DNA of 64,000 nt from Engraulis encrasicolus (Eukaryota > Chordata > Actinopteri > Clupeiformes > Engraulidae), in NCBI RefSeq assembly GCF_034702125.1, contig NC_085870.1, forward strand, positions 4,050,253 through 4,114,252, written 5' to 3'. How positions within the stretch are numbered: position 1 is the stretch's first letter; every line of letters starts with the position of its first letter. This document shows positions 1 through 14,512 of the stretch, in pieces. The notes beneath the pieces are model-generated. The model did no database searches. It saw nothing but the letters and a program-made list of their open reading frames with translations, and was not told the origin of the DNA. The translations under genes were made by a program, and so were the position numbers.

Positions 1-753
1 AGAAGTATTGAAATGTTGACTATGTTGGGGGAACTAAACGTCAAGAATTAGAGATATAATAATAACAAATAATAATACATTTTATTTTGAGCGCCTTTCA
101 AAATACCCAAGGACACTTTACAATCAAAACAAATACATAACAGTAGGGAAAGCATAACAAAGCTTCAGTGAATTAACAATAGGACAGTAATTAAAATGCA
201 AAAATAAAATAGAAATAAAAGTACAATAAAAAGAAATGTTTTAAAATAAGAAAAAGAAGTAGAATGCGTTTGAAAATAAAATAAAAATGAGGGAGAAAAA
301 TAATAATAATAAAATAAAAAAATAAACTTATAATTAAAATAAAGTGGAAGTGTATACATTCATAAACATGCTGTAACCTAAGCAAGCACACCTCTTCAAC
401 TTCAGAACAACTTATTAGCCTACTACTAATAATGTATAATGCGGATTGCGGTACTATTAAAGAATTGTCACTAAACACAGCTATTATCACCAGCACAGTC
501 TCTAATATTGGTCGTTCTGTTGCTATTCCATGTAAAAGTTTAAAACTTAAGTTTTACCCAGTGACAAAGTTCTAACTGTGAAAAAACACAAATACCCTAA
601 TCCCAAGGGTGTAGTTGCCAGCAACTAGCCCACACTTCCTCTTGAGCTTTCATTCATCGTACAAGGAACATCAGATATCCAGTTGCTTACATGTACGGTA
701 GCCTAAGCTGTTTAGGATGACATGACCTGAATTAATCTACCCAGACTCTCCTG
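1..753. other. A/T-rich non-coding stretch
   Basis: No gene is supported here. Positions 60-350 are very A/T rich, with short A and T tracts that produce low-complexity open frames on the minus strand. I see no splice-flanked coding exon and no recognisable repeat end before the TTAA site at 754. Confidence 0.5.
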
Positions 754-757
754 TTAA

Positions 758-1111
758 AGGGACACTGTGTGAGATTTTTAGTTGTTTATTTCCAGAATTC
801 ATGCTACCCATTCACTAATGTTAGCTTTTTCATGAATACTTACCACCAACATAAAATTCTAAGTATTCATTATGATATAATTGTACTTTTCTTACATGAA
901 AAGAGGGATCTTCTCCATGGCCCGCCATTTTGAATTTCCAGAAATAGCCATTTTAGCTGCAAAAATGACTCTACTTGGACCATACTAGAAAATATTTGTT
1001 TATTACTTAGTAAACGTTCATGTGAAGATCACATTTGGCAATAGGCAGCCCAGTTTCAATGAGCCGCATAGTTAAAGTACCTTTTTTGACCATTTCCTGC
1101 ACAGTGTCCCT
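758..1111. mobile_element. TTAA-target MITE, family 1
   Basis: The element begins AGGGACACTGTGTGAG and ends CTGCACAGTGTCCCT, and is flanked by TTAA at 754-757 and 1112-1115. TTAA duplication with AGGG-type ends suits Kolobok- or piggyBac-like transposases; I favour Kolobok-like by inference. It is non-coding. Related copies lie near 13131, 23740, 53967 and 55433. It carries a CCGCCATTTTGAATTTCC stretch that resembles a YY1 site. Confidence 0.8.
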
Positions 1112-1116
1112 TTAAG

Positions 1117-1386
1117 GGCAGTCATGGGTAAGCGGTCAGAGCATCAGACTCCCGACCCGCCAGGTTAATGGGGGGAGTAATTAACCAGTGCTCTCCCCCA
1201 TCCTCCTCCATGACTGAGGTACCCAGAGCATGGTACCGTCCCGGTGCACTGCTCCCTCTGTGCGCCATTGGTGGTCACGGGTGAGGCATAAATGCAATTC
1301 CGTTGTATGCAGTGTGCAGTGTACACTTTTGTGCTGTGGAGCGCTGTGTCACAATGACAATGGGAGTTGGAGTTTTCCAGTTGGGC
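1117..1386 (+). repeat. tRNA-derived SINE, degraded head
   Basis: The sequence starts GGCAGTCATGGGTAAGCGG and matches the better preserved copy at 58288-58584 through its body (CTCTCCCCCATCCTCCTCC, CATGACTGAGG, TGTCACAATGACAATGGGAG). The B-box region is deleted here (GACTCCCGACCCGCC instead of the full GGTTCGAATCCC context). It is wedged between two TTAA MITEs. Confidence 0.7.
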
Positions 1387-1390
1387 TTAA

Positions 1391-1762
1391 AGGGACAGTT
1401 TGGTCAATTTTAACATGCAGTTGTATTGCTCACGCTACCCTTGACTTGTCAGTACCTGGTGATGCCACATTTTCCGGCTCAGCCCTTTCCGAGATATGAG
1501 CAATTCTAATGGGGGCAGCGTTTGTTTACATTTTTAAAAAATGAAACATGGGCTAGTTGTCTGTTGATGTTTTATAACCTTTTGGATGTTTTTGGGAATA
1601 AATAAAAATGTTTTTTTGAAATGTAAACAAAGAGCTGCCCCCATTACAATGACCAGGATCTCGGAAACGGCTGAAGAAGAAGAAAAAAAAATCTCAGGCA
1701 CTGACAAGTCCAGGGTAGTGTGAGCATTACAACTGCATGTTGAAATTGACCAAACTGTCCCT
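1391..1762. mobile_element. TTAA-target MITE, family 2
   Basis: The ends are AGGGACAGTTTGGTC and GACCAAACTGTCCCT, with TTAA on both sides (1387-1390, 1763-1766). The arms pair far inward, through the ACTTGTCAGT / ACTGACAAGT region. There is no coding capacity. The ends share only AGGGACA with family 1, so it is a separate family using the same target. Confidence 0.8.
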
Positions 1763-2099
1763 TTAAGTAATCCTGGGATAAATTATTTTTCATCTAAAAT
1801 CCCAGTTTGAGTGGAACTGCAACATAGATAACTGGTGACAGAAGATGCTGATGTGATAAAGGGCATGCTTATGTGATAATGGGCATGCTTATGTGATAAA
1901 GGGCATGCTTATGCGATTATTCTTTATTTACTACATTACTGAATTCTAATACTTAGGCTAATTATTAATGTATGTTGAAATACACAAAATCCAGAAAGGC
2001 TTGTGCCATTCCCATCACATTTGCTATTAGGACACACAGCTCCTGTTATTCCCTTGTTGTTACAGAATGGCAATCGCCAGGTCATCATGAACTACCTTA

Positions 2100-2354
2100 G
2101 GTGCTGTTTCCACGTAGCTGGATATTTTTACAAGTAGATATTTTTTTCTCCTGGATGCATTGGTTTTGCTTTGGTGTTGGCCTGCCGTTTCCACGTAGCA
2201 GATATTTAAAATCCAGGTATAAAAAGCAGGAGAAAAAAATATCCTGTTAAGGGGGCTGAAACGCATTTGTTACAATGGAGGATTTATTTTTATCCACATG
2301 TTACATTTACACCTAACCAGGAAAAAAAATATCCTGCTACGTGGAAACAGCACC
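2100..2354. mobile_element. Harbinger-type MITE, copy 1
   Basis: The inverted ends read GGTGCTGTTTCCACGTAGC at the left and its reverse complement at the right. The flanking trinucleotide is TTA on both sides (2097-2099, 2355-2357), fitting the TWA target duplication of the PIF/Harbinger superfamily. Sister copies are at 21715 and 55148. Confidence 0.8.
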
Positions 2355-2410
2355 TTAGACTCAATGTTGTAGAAGTGTAGTGGCATGGAAAAGGCTTTCA
2401 AAGTGAGAAG

Positions 2411-2578
2411 TCTGCACGCTTAAAATCCTTTTTGTTGTCTTTTATTATTATTTCATGGCTGGATTAGGTTTCGTCTTCCAACAGTCTTCATCAGATTAGA
2501 ATCTGAAGACTGTTGAAGTCGAAACATAATCCAGCCATGAAATAATAAAAGACAACAAAAAGGATTTTTAAGTGTGCA
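2411..2578. repeat. Near-perfect palindrome, about 80-bp arms
   Basis: The left arm (CCTTTTTGTTGTCTTTTATT, then CATGGCTGGATTA) is repeated in reverse complement within a few bases. The centre carries GAAGACTGTTGAAGTCGAAAC. The arms could form a long hairpin. The origin is probably two head-to-head copies of a short interspersed repeat. Similar AAATCC...GGATTT arms occur at 44848-44905 and 57840-57903. Confidence 0.6.
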
Positions 2579-5913
<3,335 letters not shown>

Positions 5914-6328
5914 TGTTTATATCTCCTTACTGCCACTGAAATTTAATATGCAACAAGTAAGTCCTTTGTCAGCTCAAAACAAGCAGGCGAAATAAGTAAA
6001 CAATCAGATTTTTAAAAAGGCCACCAAAAAGTCTAACGCGAGTGGCCAAATGCGCTGGTCTTGTTCCTAGTCATCTCGGTGACAGTCTCATGGGGTTTGC
6101 GTATTGTTGCTGTGGTGAGACTCCACAGGGCTCGGCTTCCCCCCACCTGAAGCATAATCTACCTGCTTGGAAAACGTGCCCTAGCTCCGCCCCGAGTCAC
6201 ACGATATGAAAAACGCTTCCCTGACCTGTCTCTGCAAAACTCCTTTTTCATTTACTGAGGCCGTTAGACAGACAAGACGTCTTAAACCCGAATTCGTGCA
6301 AGAACCACGTGTCTCCTCCCTTTTGTCT
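5914..6328. other. Upstream region of the FAM83C-like gene
   Basis: The 415 bases upstream of the FAM83 start codon should hold its 5' untranslated region and promoter. I see no convincing TATA box and no repeat ends. It is less A/T rich than the surrounding DNA. Confidence 0.35.
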
Positions 6329-9300
6329 GGCAGGATAATGTTATTAAGAGGGATTAGATTACATTGAATCGATGTAGAATCAGCATTCCATTGCCGACGC
6401 TAAACCATTGAAACAACATCAGATGTCGATGTTGATTTAGCATCAGTTTGCACCCTCGACTAACATTGAAACTATGTTGATTTTGTAACTATGGATCCAC
6501 GCAACTTCAACTGTATTTCGATACGTGCCTATATTGAAACAACATTGAAATTTCGACGTAACTAAAAATCAATGAGCTTTCAATGTTATTTCAATAGAAA
6601 GGCTACCAGAATTATCTGGCTCCCCACACAGCAGAGGACTCCGATGCGGAGCCGCGTTCAAGTCACCACATCCGTGTCACTGTCACATTCCTTTGGGTTC
6701 CACTTGGTGGATCAGGGTCGCCACCGTGCGCCGCCCCAAATTCTACCGTCAAAACGCGGACCATAATCGCATCCATATCTGATTCACAAACGCGGACGCG
6801 CTGTAAAATCTAACGGACGTTGGTACAGTTTTTGTTGGGGCAGACACGACCGAACAGCGCTCTCCAGTAAGTATTGATTTATTTATATTAGGTGATACAC
6901 AAAGGTACAAAAAGTATCTGAAGCTTTTATACTATCAATGCTTATTGATATTTCGTAGGATTTTGTTTTATGACTTTAAAAGTGTAAGTTAACCCTAGTT
7001 GTTTTCAAAACGAGACAGCTAGTTCATTCATTCAAAGACATGGAGAACTACATTGGCTATTGTAGTATTTCCTAAATGCTGTTAAAATATGATGTCATCC
7101 GATACATGGAGGAAGTGCAGTTGAATAAAAATTATCAACATTGTGCCCATTTTAACAGCCTTGTTTACGTTAGCTTGCTAGCCAGTTACTAGCAAACCGG
7201 TTGACTGAAGCAAACCTGTGTAAAGTTAAACGTAGGTCTAAGTGTTCAAATACTCCTATGAAACGGCTATATTGGTCTGAATTTGGCTCATATACACTTT
7301 TACACGGATTGCTCTCAACAGGTTTGGCACCAACTGTGTTTTTAACGGTACAAATCCTAAAGCGGTGGCATCATGTTCTCCTCACGTTAACGAAATCCAG
7401 GCTAATTATTTATTAGCAATTAATGGATGGCCATGAACTGCGCCCTCGTCCCATATGCTGTCCATCATTGGTGAATGAATGAAGTAGCTGGGCTCATAGT
7501 TTGATACAGGTGTCCGTGGTTGGGCTACAAATATCTGAATTTGTCCTTAATCTTGTGCAACAGTAAACAGGTGGAATTACCTCTGGGTCGGACAGGGCTA
7601 GCCAGCTGTAATCCACCCTGCTACGGTGATGCCCGCCTGCCTCCCGGCTTTTACGACCAAGAGTAAGTAGAATTGTACATCTTATAATATTCAACATTCA
7701 TCATTACTGTCACGGGATAGAGATGTGAAAGAGCGTTGTCCATTCCATATGCAATGCAATGTCTGATTGCCATCTTACGAAATTTAAATGAAAGCTCTAA
7801 GCTCTGTTGCCTTTTCAGATCGAAGCGCTGATGTGAAGTTTCCCCGTCGACTGATGAGGCATGAGGGAAGGAAGAAAAGGCAGCCACGACACGCGATTGT
7901 TCAACATGACAGTGAGACAGAAAAATAATGTCAAGATAAATAAAAAATCATGATGAGTGAAGTTCTTAGTCAGGTTGTGTTTTTTTCGGGTTCTTATTTA
8001 AACGGTGTCTAGGCCAGGTCTGTGTTATCTGTAGAATTAAATCTAAATGCTGTTTGAAACGGTTAACTGGTTTAGTGTTCGTTTATTGGGATTATAGCAT
8101 AATAAGAAAGTAACTTTATGAGCACGGATCCAAAATGGTCCCGGCCCGGAACATCTATGAGTCCGGAATGGGTCCGTAACTGATAAAAAGTAGTGGAACC
8201 GTGACGGATGCAATAAGTGGACACGGAATGAGTCCGCATCGGATGTCGCGCCTCCGAACCGGGCTCACTGCGGAGGTACGCTTCTGCACGCGGATCCGTT
8301 GCGGGTGACAAACGGGTCCCTTTTGAGTCCGCACCACGCCTCCGCGTCGGATGATAGGCGGCGTGCAAGTGGACGCCGATACGGCCCCGTTTACCGGATC
8401 CGTTCCGGAGGATGGCCTCCGGACGGTGGACTCCGGGGCGGATCCATTACGGTGTACTTTTGCTGTGTGGGTCATATATCCTGCTTTATCTACAGCCAGG
8501 ATCCACATTTTAATAATATAAAATAATAAATATGAAACACAAGATGTTTATTAAGAAAGATGTTTATTATTTGAATTATTTTAATTACTGTCACCGCGAC
8601 TGGCACCTCCAGTTCTGTCCGGCGCATAGCCATTTCTGCACAGCTTGTGTAAAAACAAGATCATCCATCCGATTCCCACCAGGCTGTTGAGCGAGGGCAT
8701 CTGAAACACACAAAATATAGGCCTAGTTTTAATTAAAATGAATCCTAACAACACACATCGGTCCATAAAACTTTTCAAAATATATTGAAAATCCCATGCT
8801 ATTTCTGAAATATTGTAATTATCACAACAGGTGTAGGCTACTCGTGTTGCGATATAGAGTAGGCCTACATCTGTTGTGATAACATCCATTACAATACTTA
8901 CACATCTTAAGGAATACAGCAGGAAATATGGTATTGTGGAATGAATGTAGTATACCGTGTCCTTACAGTTAGCAGGACGTTCTGTTGGAGTCTTCCTAAT
9001 CAAGGTCCCCGACCTCTGCTGCGTCTGTCTCCCTCCTCCTCCATCTCTGGCCATCGGTCCTACTGGGCTTTTAGGTCGTTATGATTGTGATGGGCCAGGA
9101 AAGTCAGAGTCAGAGCACACAAGTTAAGTTTATTACGTTGTAAGTGTGTGTTCCAGCAACTGACACCAGTACACGTACTGCTAGCTGCAGTTCACAGAAT
9201 GGCTGCAGTAAAGCTCGCTAGCCGGCTAGCCTGTTTCATTCAGCTTGTGTTGCCGATCGTAGGTGATCGGAGGAAATCGGCCGTGACCGCACCAGGCGCT

Positions 9301-9711
9301 CTCGGAAAACTGTGGCCATTTATGGATCGCGGACCGGGGACACTTACTGTGTAAAAGTATGAAAGTCTGCTTAGCCTACCTGTAATTGTTCCTGGATCCG
9401 AGCGTGCGCCACTCTTTGTCTTGTCCCGTTCAGCAACGACCTAACTTCAATCTTTCCCGGTAAACTATATATCGATGGCCTTTCGATCATACGTAATTAC
9501 CAAATATCAATGATACATCAATCATAATAAGGACGACCATGAATCAATGTTGTTTCAATATCATTGCTGTCAACTTTATTTTAGGTCGGGTTACATCGGT
9601 TTAACAATGGTGATTCAACATCTATTTTGCATCAATATTTCAATGTCGACCATTCTGATGATTCAGATGGAAAATCAATATCTATTCAATGTCAGCTTGT
9701 TATCTGGGAAG
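6329..9711. repeat. Compound repeat with CATTGAAACAAC-rich flanks
   Basis: 6360-6600 and 9480-9700 both contain repeated CATTGAAACAAC/GTTGTTTCAAT motifs in opposing sense. Their outer ends (GGCAGGATAAT at left, TTATCTGGG at right) are weakly complementary. 8120-8450 is filled with short GGATCCG/TCCGGA/CGGAGG motifs. This looks like a decayed large transposon, but I recognise no transposase, and no target duplication is visible. Confidence 0.35.
8591..9054 (-). CDS. Possible two-exon 65-codon gene (unrecognised)
   Basis: Starting at the ATG at 9054-9052, exon 1 (9054-8967) reads MARDGGGGRQTQQ and ends in phase 1 before GTAAGG. A TTTCAG acceptor at 8706-8701 opens exon 2 (8700-8591). Its joined frame reads ALAQQPGGNRMDDLVFTQAV and stops at TGA. 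Splicing changes the frame away from the unspliced reading. The peptide looks protein-like, but I know no homologue and it sits in a repeat-rich block. It could be a transposon fragment or chance. Confidence 0.22.
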
Positions 9712-9917
9712 CTTCGCATAGGCTACATTGGTACTAAAAAATGGTATATACTCAGGAATTTTGTTCAGAAATATTTTGTCACACCAACTTAAAATCTGCA
9801 GGGCATAGACCTATCTTTATTTTGAAATCCACAGTGATCTGTCTATAAGGCAGGTCTGGCAGTCTGTTGTGTGGCCCTCATAATAGCCTCTCCTGTCCCA
9901 AAACCTGTTGGGAAATT

Positions 9918-10151
9918 GGTCCGTGTATATTTTGGTAATTGGATTTTCTGTTTTTGAATGGGAATTAAAAAACAAAAAACGACTGGTTTATTTGATTTTC
10001 GTTTTAAAGCCCAAAACCAACAATTGAAAAACGCAGCATTTTTCTTTCATTTTCATTTTTTAATTACACTTTAAAAAATGAAATTCAAAGTCAACACAAA
10101 CTGAAAAACGGACCAAAACCAAGCATTATTCATTTTTCTCGCACCGGAAGT
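9918..10151. repeat. Left terminal inverted repeat, 234 bp
   Basis: Near-identical to the reverse complement of 17047-17280 along its full length, including the TTTTAAAGCCC and CATTTTTTAATTACACTTT segments. The first base after the flank is G9918. Confidence 0.92.
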
Positions 10152-10858
10152 CAGACAGGAGCACATGTCAATAGAGTTCTTCAGCGGAAGCGGAAGCATG
10201 TAGTAGATTGTAGTCTTTCATGTTAGCATTTAAGGACGTCCTGGTTCCTATCGGCTTCCGGCCTCCATTGGGAATGAATAGGGGTAAATTTCAAATAAGC
10301 TCCGAGTGCAAGCACGCGCTTAGCGAACCCCCGCAAACTGTCGAGGGTGTTAAAAATAGGCTGTAGGTATGACATGGTTGATCCTTTTGTGTCAAACTTC
10401 GACATAAATACGATGTTGCGTCCATATGCTAAACCCGGAAGCTTTTGGCGACTACAGAAACGGCGCCAGTATCTAACGGCATGTACGTGCGGAAGGTTGT
10501 ACCCATGGCAACCAAAGGAAAGTATGTAGTTCGGAAGTTTTAATGATCAGAAAGGGGTTAGCAATATTGAATTATAATCGTCATGATTTAACATGTGAAT
10601 ACACCAACATGATGATACGATCCGTTCCACTAATGAGAAAGGGATGCGGGGACACGCTAATGTTCGTTGTTGCCGTGCAACTTATATTTTTGCCAAACCT
10701 GAATCTCTATGGCGTTTTGCAATGTAAAAAATCGCCAGGGAACCGGTAGTCCAAACGCCGCATACAAGTTGACGTCAACGCTGAAGAGCTCTATGGTCCA
10801 ACCGGGACTGAAGAAGGACTAGCATAGCATCAACGACTACAGCAGGAGTTGGAGAAAT
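10152..10858 (+). promoter_or_regulatory. Upstream region of the transposon RING-like gene
   Basis: About 700 bases between the left inverted repeat and the start codon. They contain repeated GGAAGCGGAAGC (ETS-like) and an RFX-like ACCCATGGCAACC. No coding exon is recognised, although a non-coding first exon is possible. The promoter role is inferred from position only. Confidence 0.3.
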
Positions 10859-13800
10859 ATGGATCAAGTTCAGTACAATTTATTCAGGAAGAGTAAGCGG
10901 GTAAGCTTGCGTGAAGAGGACATGACGGTCCTCAAGTTGAGCAGGATCTTCCAGGTAAGTAAACTACCACCCACTATACCACCAATACTACGAATAATTA
11001 TATGCCTAATGATAGTAATATCAGAGCCTCTAGCCTAGCCTACTGTGTTCGCCATGGTAGCTCTTTTTTCATCTCAAGTAGAAATAATTAAAAGTTTTGG
11101 CCAGTTAGTTCGGATCGCTACCCTCATCACATTGAATAAATGGTTTTGAAACGTGTGATGCTGCTAATATTAGGCCTAGTTGGCTAATTGTATTTGACTT
11201 TTGTGTTTTTAGGTCTCCGTTGACAGTCTGTACCTTACAGACGACGCTAATGTGGCGATATTTGCCAGCGATTCGTCAGGAATGTTCAGCTCACTGGACC
11301 TGTGTCCAAGGGGGCATTATGAAGTTCACGGGGAGGACGATGTCGCCGCCCCAGGATCAAGTACGGGGCAACGCTTTGCCTTCTCAAGGCCTCCGACTAG
11401 TAGTACAGTGACCAGTGGCTCACTGCTGGGTGCCGCTGCTCTCCCCAGAGCCTCAAACAAAACGTTTCAAAGGTAACTTTTAAGTCACCTATGAAATGAT
11501 AAGCTTACTGTAGCCTATAATAGGTTGTACACAAGCACCATTACCCATGCTTTTGTTTGTAGACTAGATACCTCTGATCTTGTTATTGTTGACATAAGTG
11601 GCCTAGTGGAAAAAGGCATGTAATTGTATTGAAGTAGGCTACTGAGCACTTGAATTCTTCTACCAATAGGCCTACATTCCAAAACCATTGGTTGTTTTAT
11701 GTTTCCCTTTTATGTCTTGTGTGATATGCCCTATCTTGCCATGCGGTCTGACATATTCCGTGGGAATTTGGTTTGTGTTTAATTTTGAAACCTGTCTCTC
11801 ACCTGTTTTGATTACCCCTCCCTGTGTATTTAAACCATCTGTTTCCCCTGGGTCTTCATTGGCCCGTCTTACTTATCATTTCTACTTGTTTAATTTATCC
11901 AGATCCGTGTACCTTGCTGAGGCACTTAGCGGCAAGCTCAGTGTGAGCAGGATGGTCATGGTGAGATTTTCGGAAGCTGAGGCCTCTCTTCAGGGGATCG
12001 CTGCCAAAGTGAAGGAAGCCATTGGGAGTGCGGAGAATTTGATTTTGACGGATTCTCAGGGGAATGCTATTGTGGAATCGGAGGGAACAACAGGTGGGTA
12101 ACATACATTATGCTTGTCTGTTTGGAGTTTGTGCTTTTGATTTTGAATGAGTGATCCACTTCAACTGAAATGTTTTCTCCTGGCCTCCACTCCTACTCCA
12201 AGGGTCACCTTATTGGAGACAAAATGCCAGAAAAGTTCTTGCTGTCCCAGAAAAAGACTTCACAGACCTGCAGGGCACCAAGAGGAGGAGAATGAGGTAG
12301 GCTCATTTACACTGAACTCTGCTCCTTTTTGTTGCTTTATTTTTTCTGTTAGATTAATCGGTAACACTTTCTATGAAGCCCATATCTATAGCGCATTATG
12401 AGCGCATTTATAACAAATTATAATGCACATTATAATTACACACAACGCATTACGACTACACTGATGATGTTTCATGATGCTTTATGTTAACAGTAATGAA
12501 TAACCATGCATCTAGGTTATATCACTTTATAAATCCAAGGGTATTATGAGTGCTCATGACTGGATATAAACTACAGGCGGCCTGATGGGGCTTACAGTAC
12601 ATTATGATGCATTATAGATGTGCATTATACAGTGCATTATAGATGCATCCATATGAACTTCACTTTACTTGGAGCACACATTGACGACTTATGATCTCAC
12701 ATGAAATATTATAGCATCGTATGAGACCTTATGACAGTTTATCATCCAGGTCTGTGCATAGAGGGGTATGGGTACTCAAAATGTACTATAAGCCCCATCA
12801 GGCAGCCTATAGTTTATAGCCAGTCATGAGCACTCATGACACCCTTGGATTTATAAAGCATTATAAGCTAGATTCATAGTTATTCATAACTGTTAATATA
12901 AAGCATCATGAAGCATTATGAGTGTAGTCATAATACGTTGTAAGTAATTATAATGTGCGTTATAATTCGTTACAAATGCGCTTACAATGTTGGCTTTAAG
13001 TAAAGTGTTACCTATTAATCTTTACTTCTCTTTTCAGACAATTTTGCCATTGCCATCTTTGTATAGGCCACACCATACATTGGGTTTGCATTCCCTTATA
13101 CCATGTCTGCCACTAATAAACAAAGTCCCCCTTAAGGGTGCACCATGTAACATTTTAGTAGTCAATTTCCAGAATTCATCCTGGCCATTCACAAATGTGA
13201 CCTTTTTAACAAATACTTACCACCACCATTAAATTCTAAATATTCCTTATGACTGGAAAAAATGTGTTTTACATACATGAAAAGGCGGATCTTCTCCATG
13301 ATCTGCCATTTTGAATTTCCAACAATAGACATTGCAAGATGTGCTGTCCTTTGGTCATACTAGTAAATATTGGTTTATTATTCAGTAATATTCATGAAAA
13401 GATCAAAATTGGCAATAGTCAACACAGTTTAAATGAGCAGCATAGTTGCAATACCTATGCTGGCCACAATCTTATACAGTATACCTTTTTAAAGTATGAA
13501 ATCCTGCCAAATACACTTCCTAAATGGCTGCTCTATTTTATAAATCAAATACTTTTTTTTGCAAAGGTTAAGCTTCTACCCCGCCATCATCAATCCTGTT
13601 CACCATATCAAGTACATATCTAACCTCTATTTTTTGTGTGTGTTATATCCTCTGTGAAACAGCAGGAAAAACGAAGAGGTTGGAGGCATTGCCGAGGTCA
13701 CAGGAAAAATTGAAGAGCTGGTTCTTGCATCTCAGAGTCTCCCAGATGTTACATCTGCAATCAGGGAGCTCACCGATCTGGCTGCAGTTAAAAGACTGAC

Positions 13801-14298
13801 CCTGACTCAATCACAGCTACCGGCCATTAAGCATGGGTTCTCTTGTGCTTTTTGCTTGAGTAAGTACCCAATGGATCTATTTTATATGGTGTGTGTCACA
13901 ATTTCATTAACAAATAAACACTTGTGTTTTATAGTATCTAACCAATGTTTGCTGTGTGCCAGCCACTTTATTTTTGTGATGTACAGTAACAGATATTCTT
14001 ATAATTAACAAAGTTGTTACATAATGCACAACCCATACACCAAGAACATTTAACCGAAGACACACATGCATTAATTGACAAGTCTTTCTCATTTTGTGTT
14101 TTAGAGTTGATGACAGAGCCAATCTTCACGCAGTGTTGCCAAACCCTCATTGGCTGCAAAACTTGTGTGGAGGAGTGGCATAGGAACTCCGACACCTGTG
14201 CAAAATGTAGGGGAAGTGTTGAAGGAGACAGCATGTTTGAAGTTAAGGGCCTATCAGAGGCACTGTCTGTCCTGAGGTCTCTTTTTGAAGAGGAGTAA
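10859..14298 (+). CDS. Transposon-encoded RING-like protein, 342 aa, six exons
   Basis: Exons are 10859-10954, 11213-11472, 11903-12093, 12203-12296, 13666-13859 and 14105-14298. Every junction is GT-AG, the phases agree, and the joined frame has no stop before TAA at 14296. The N-terminus starts MDQVQYNLFRKSKR. A helical middle is rich in Leu and Glu (LAEALSGKLSVSRMVMVRFS; IEELVLASQSLPDV). The C-terminal ~65 residues form a zinc-binding module: CAFC, then TQCCQTLIGCKTC, then CAKCR, a RING/U-box-like spacing in which CC replaces the usual C-x-H. Such modules often bind E2 enzymes, but here the role is unknown; it may help or regulate transposition. It converges on the transposase 214 bp away. 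Intron 4 hosts two nested MITEs without harming the frame. Confidence 0.85.
12360..13012. mobile_element. Nested hAT-type MITE (GGTAACACTTT), 653 bp
   Basis: The ends are GGTAACACTTT and AAAGTGTTACC, with arms that pair for well over 200 bp. The flanks GATTAATC (12352-12359) and TATTAATC (13013-13020) match at seven of eight bases. It lies wholly inside intron 4 of the RING-like gene. Elements with the same first bases are at 25620 and 35405. Confidence 0.8.
13131..13495. mobile_element. Nested TTAA MITE, family 1, degraded
   Basis: It starts GGGTGCACCATGTAAC after CTTAA. Its interior matches 758-1111 and 53967-54314, including CTTCTCCATGATCTGCC. The right end is altered (TATACCTTTTTAAAG). 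Also in intron 4 of the RING-like gene. Confidence 0.6.
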
Positions 14299-14512
14299 TA
14301 TGTATTTGTTTACAGGTACTCGCAAACAAGTATTTTTATTTTGTTTACCGAGTAGCGAGTGATGCAGAGTGTTTTTATTTTGTTTACCGAGTACTGAGTG
14401 TTTGTTTTTATTTTGTTTTATTCTTTTTAGGTGGGTCAGAGTTCATACGCCCACTGCCACTAATTCCACTCATTTACATTCTTACATTTTTTACAAATCC
14501 CAACACAAATGT
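14299..14512. terminator. Convergent 3' region with A/T repeats
   Basis: This gap separates the two stop codons. It contains a short tandem repeat (TTTTTATTTTGTTTACCGAGT, about three copies at 14326-14425). On the minus strand this gives several AATAAA-type signals downstream of the transposase. On the plus strand I see no clear AATAAA before 14821. Confidence 0.4.
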
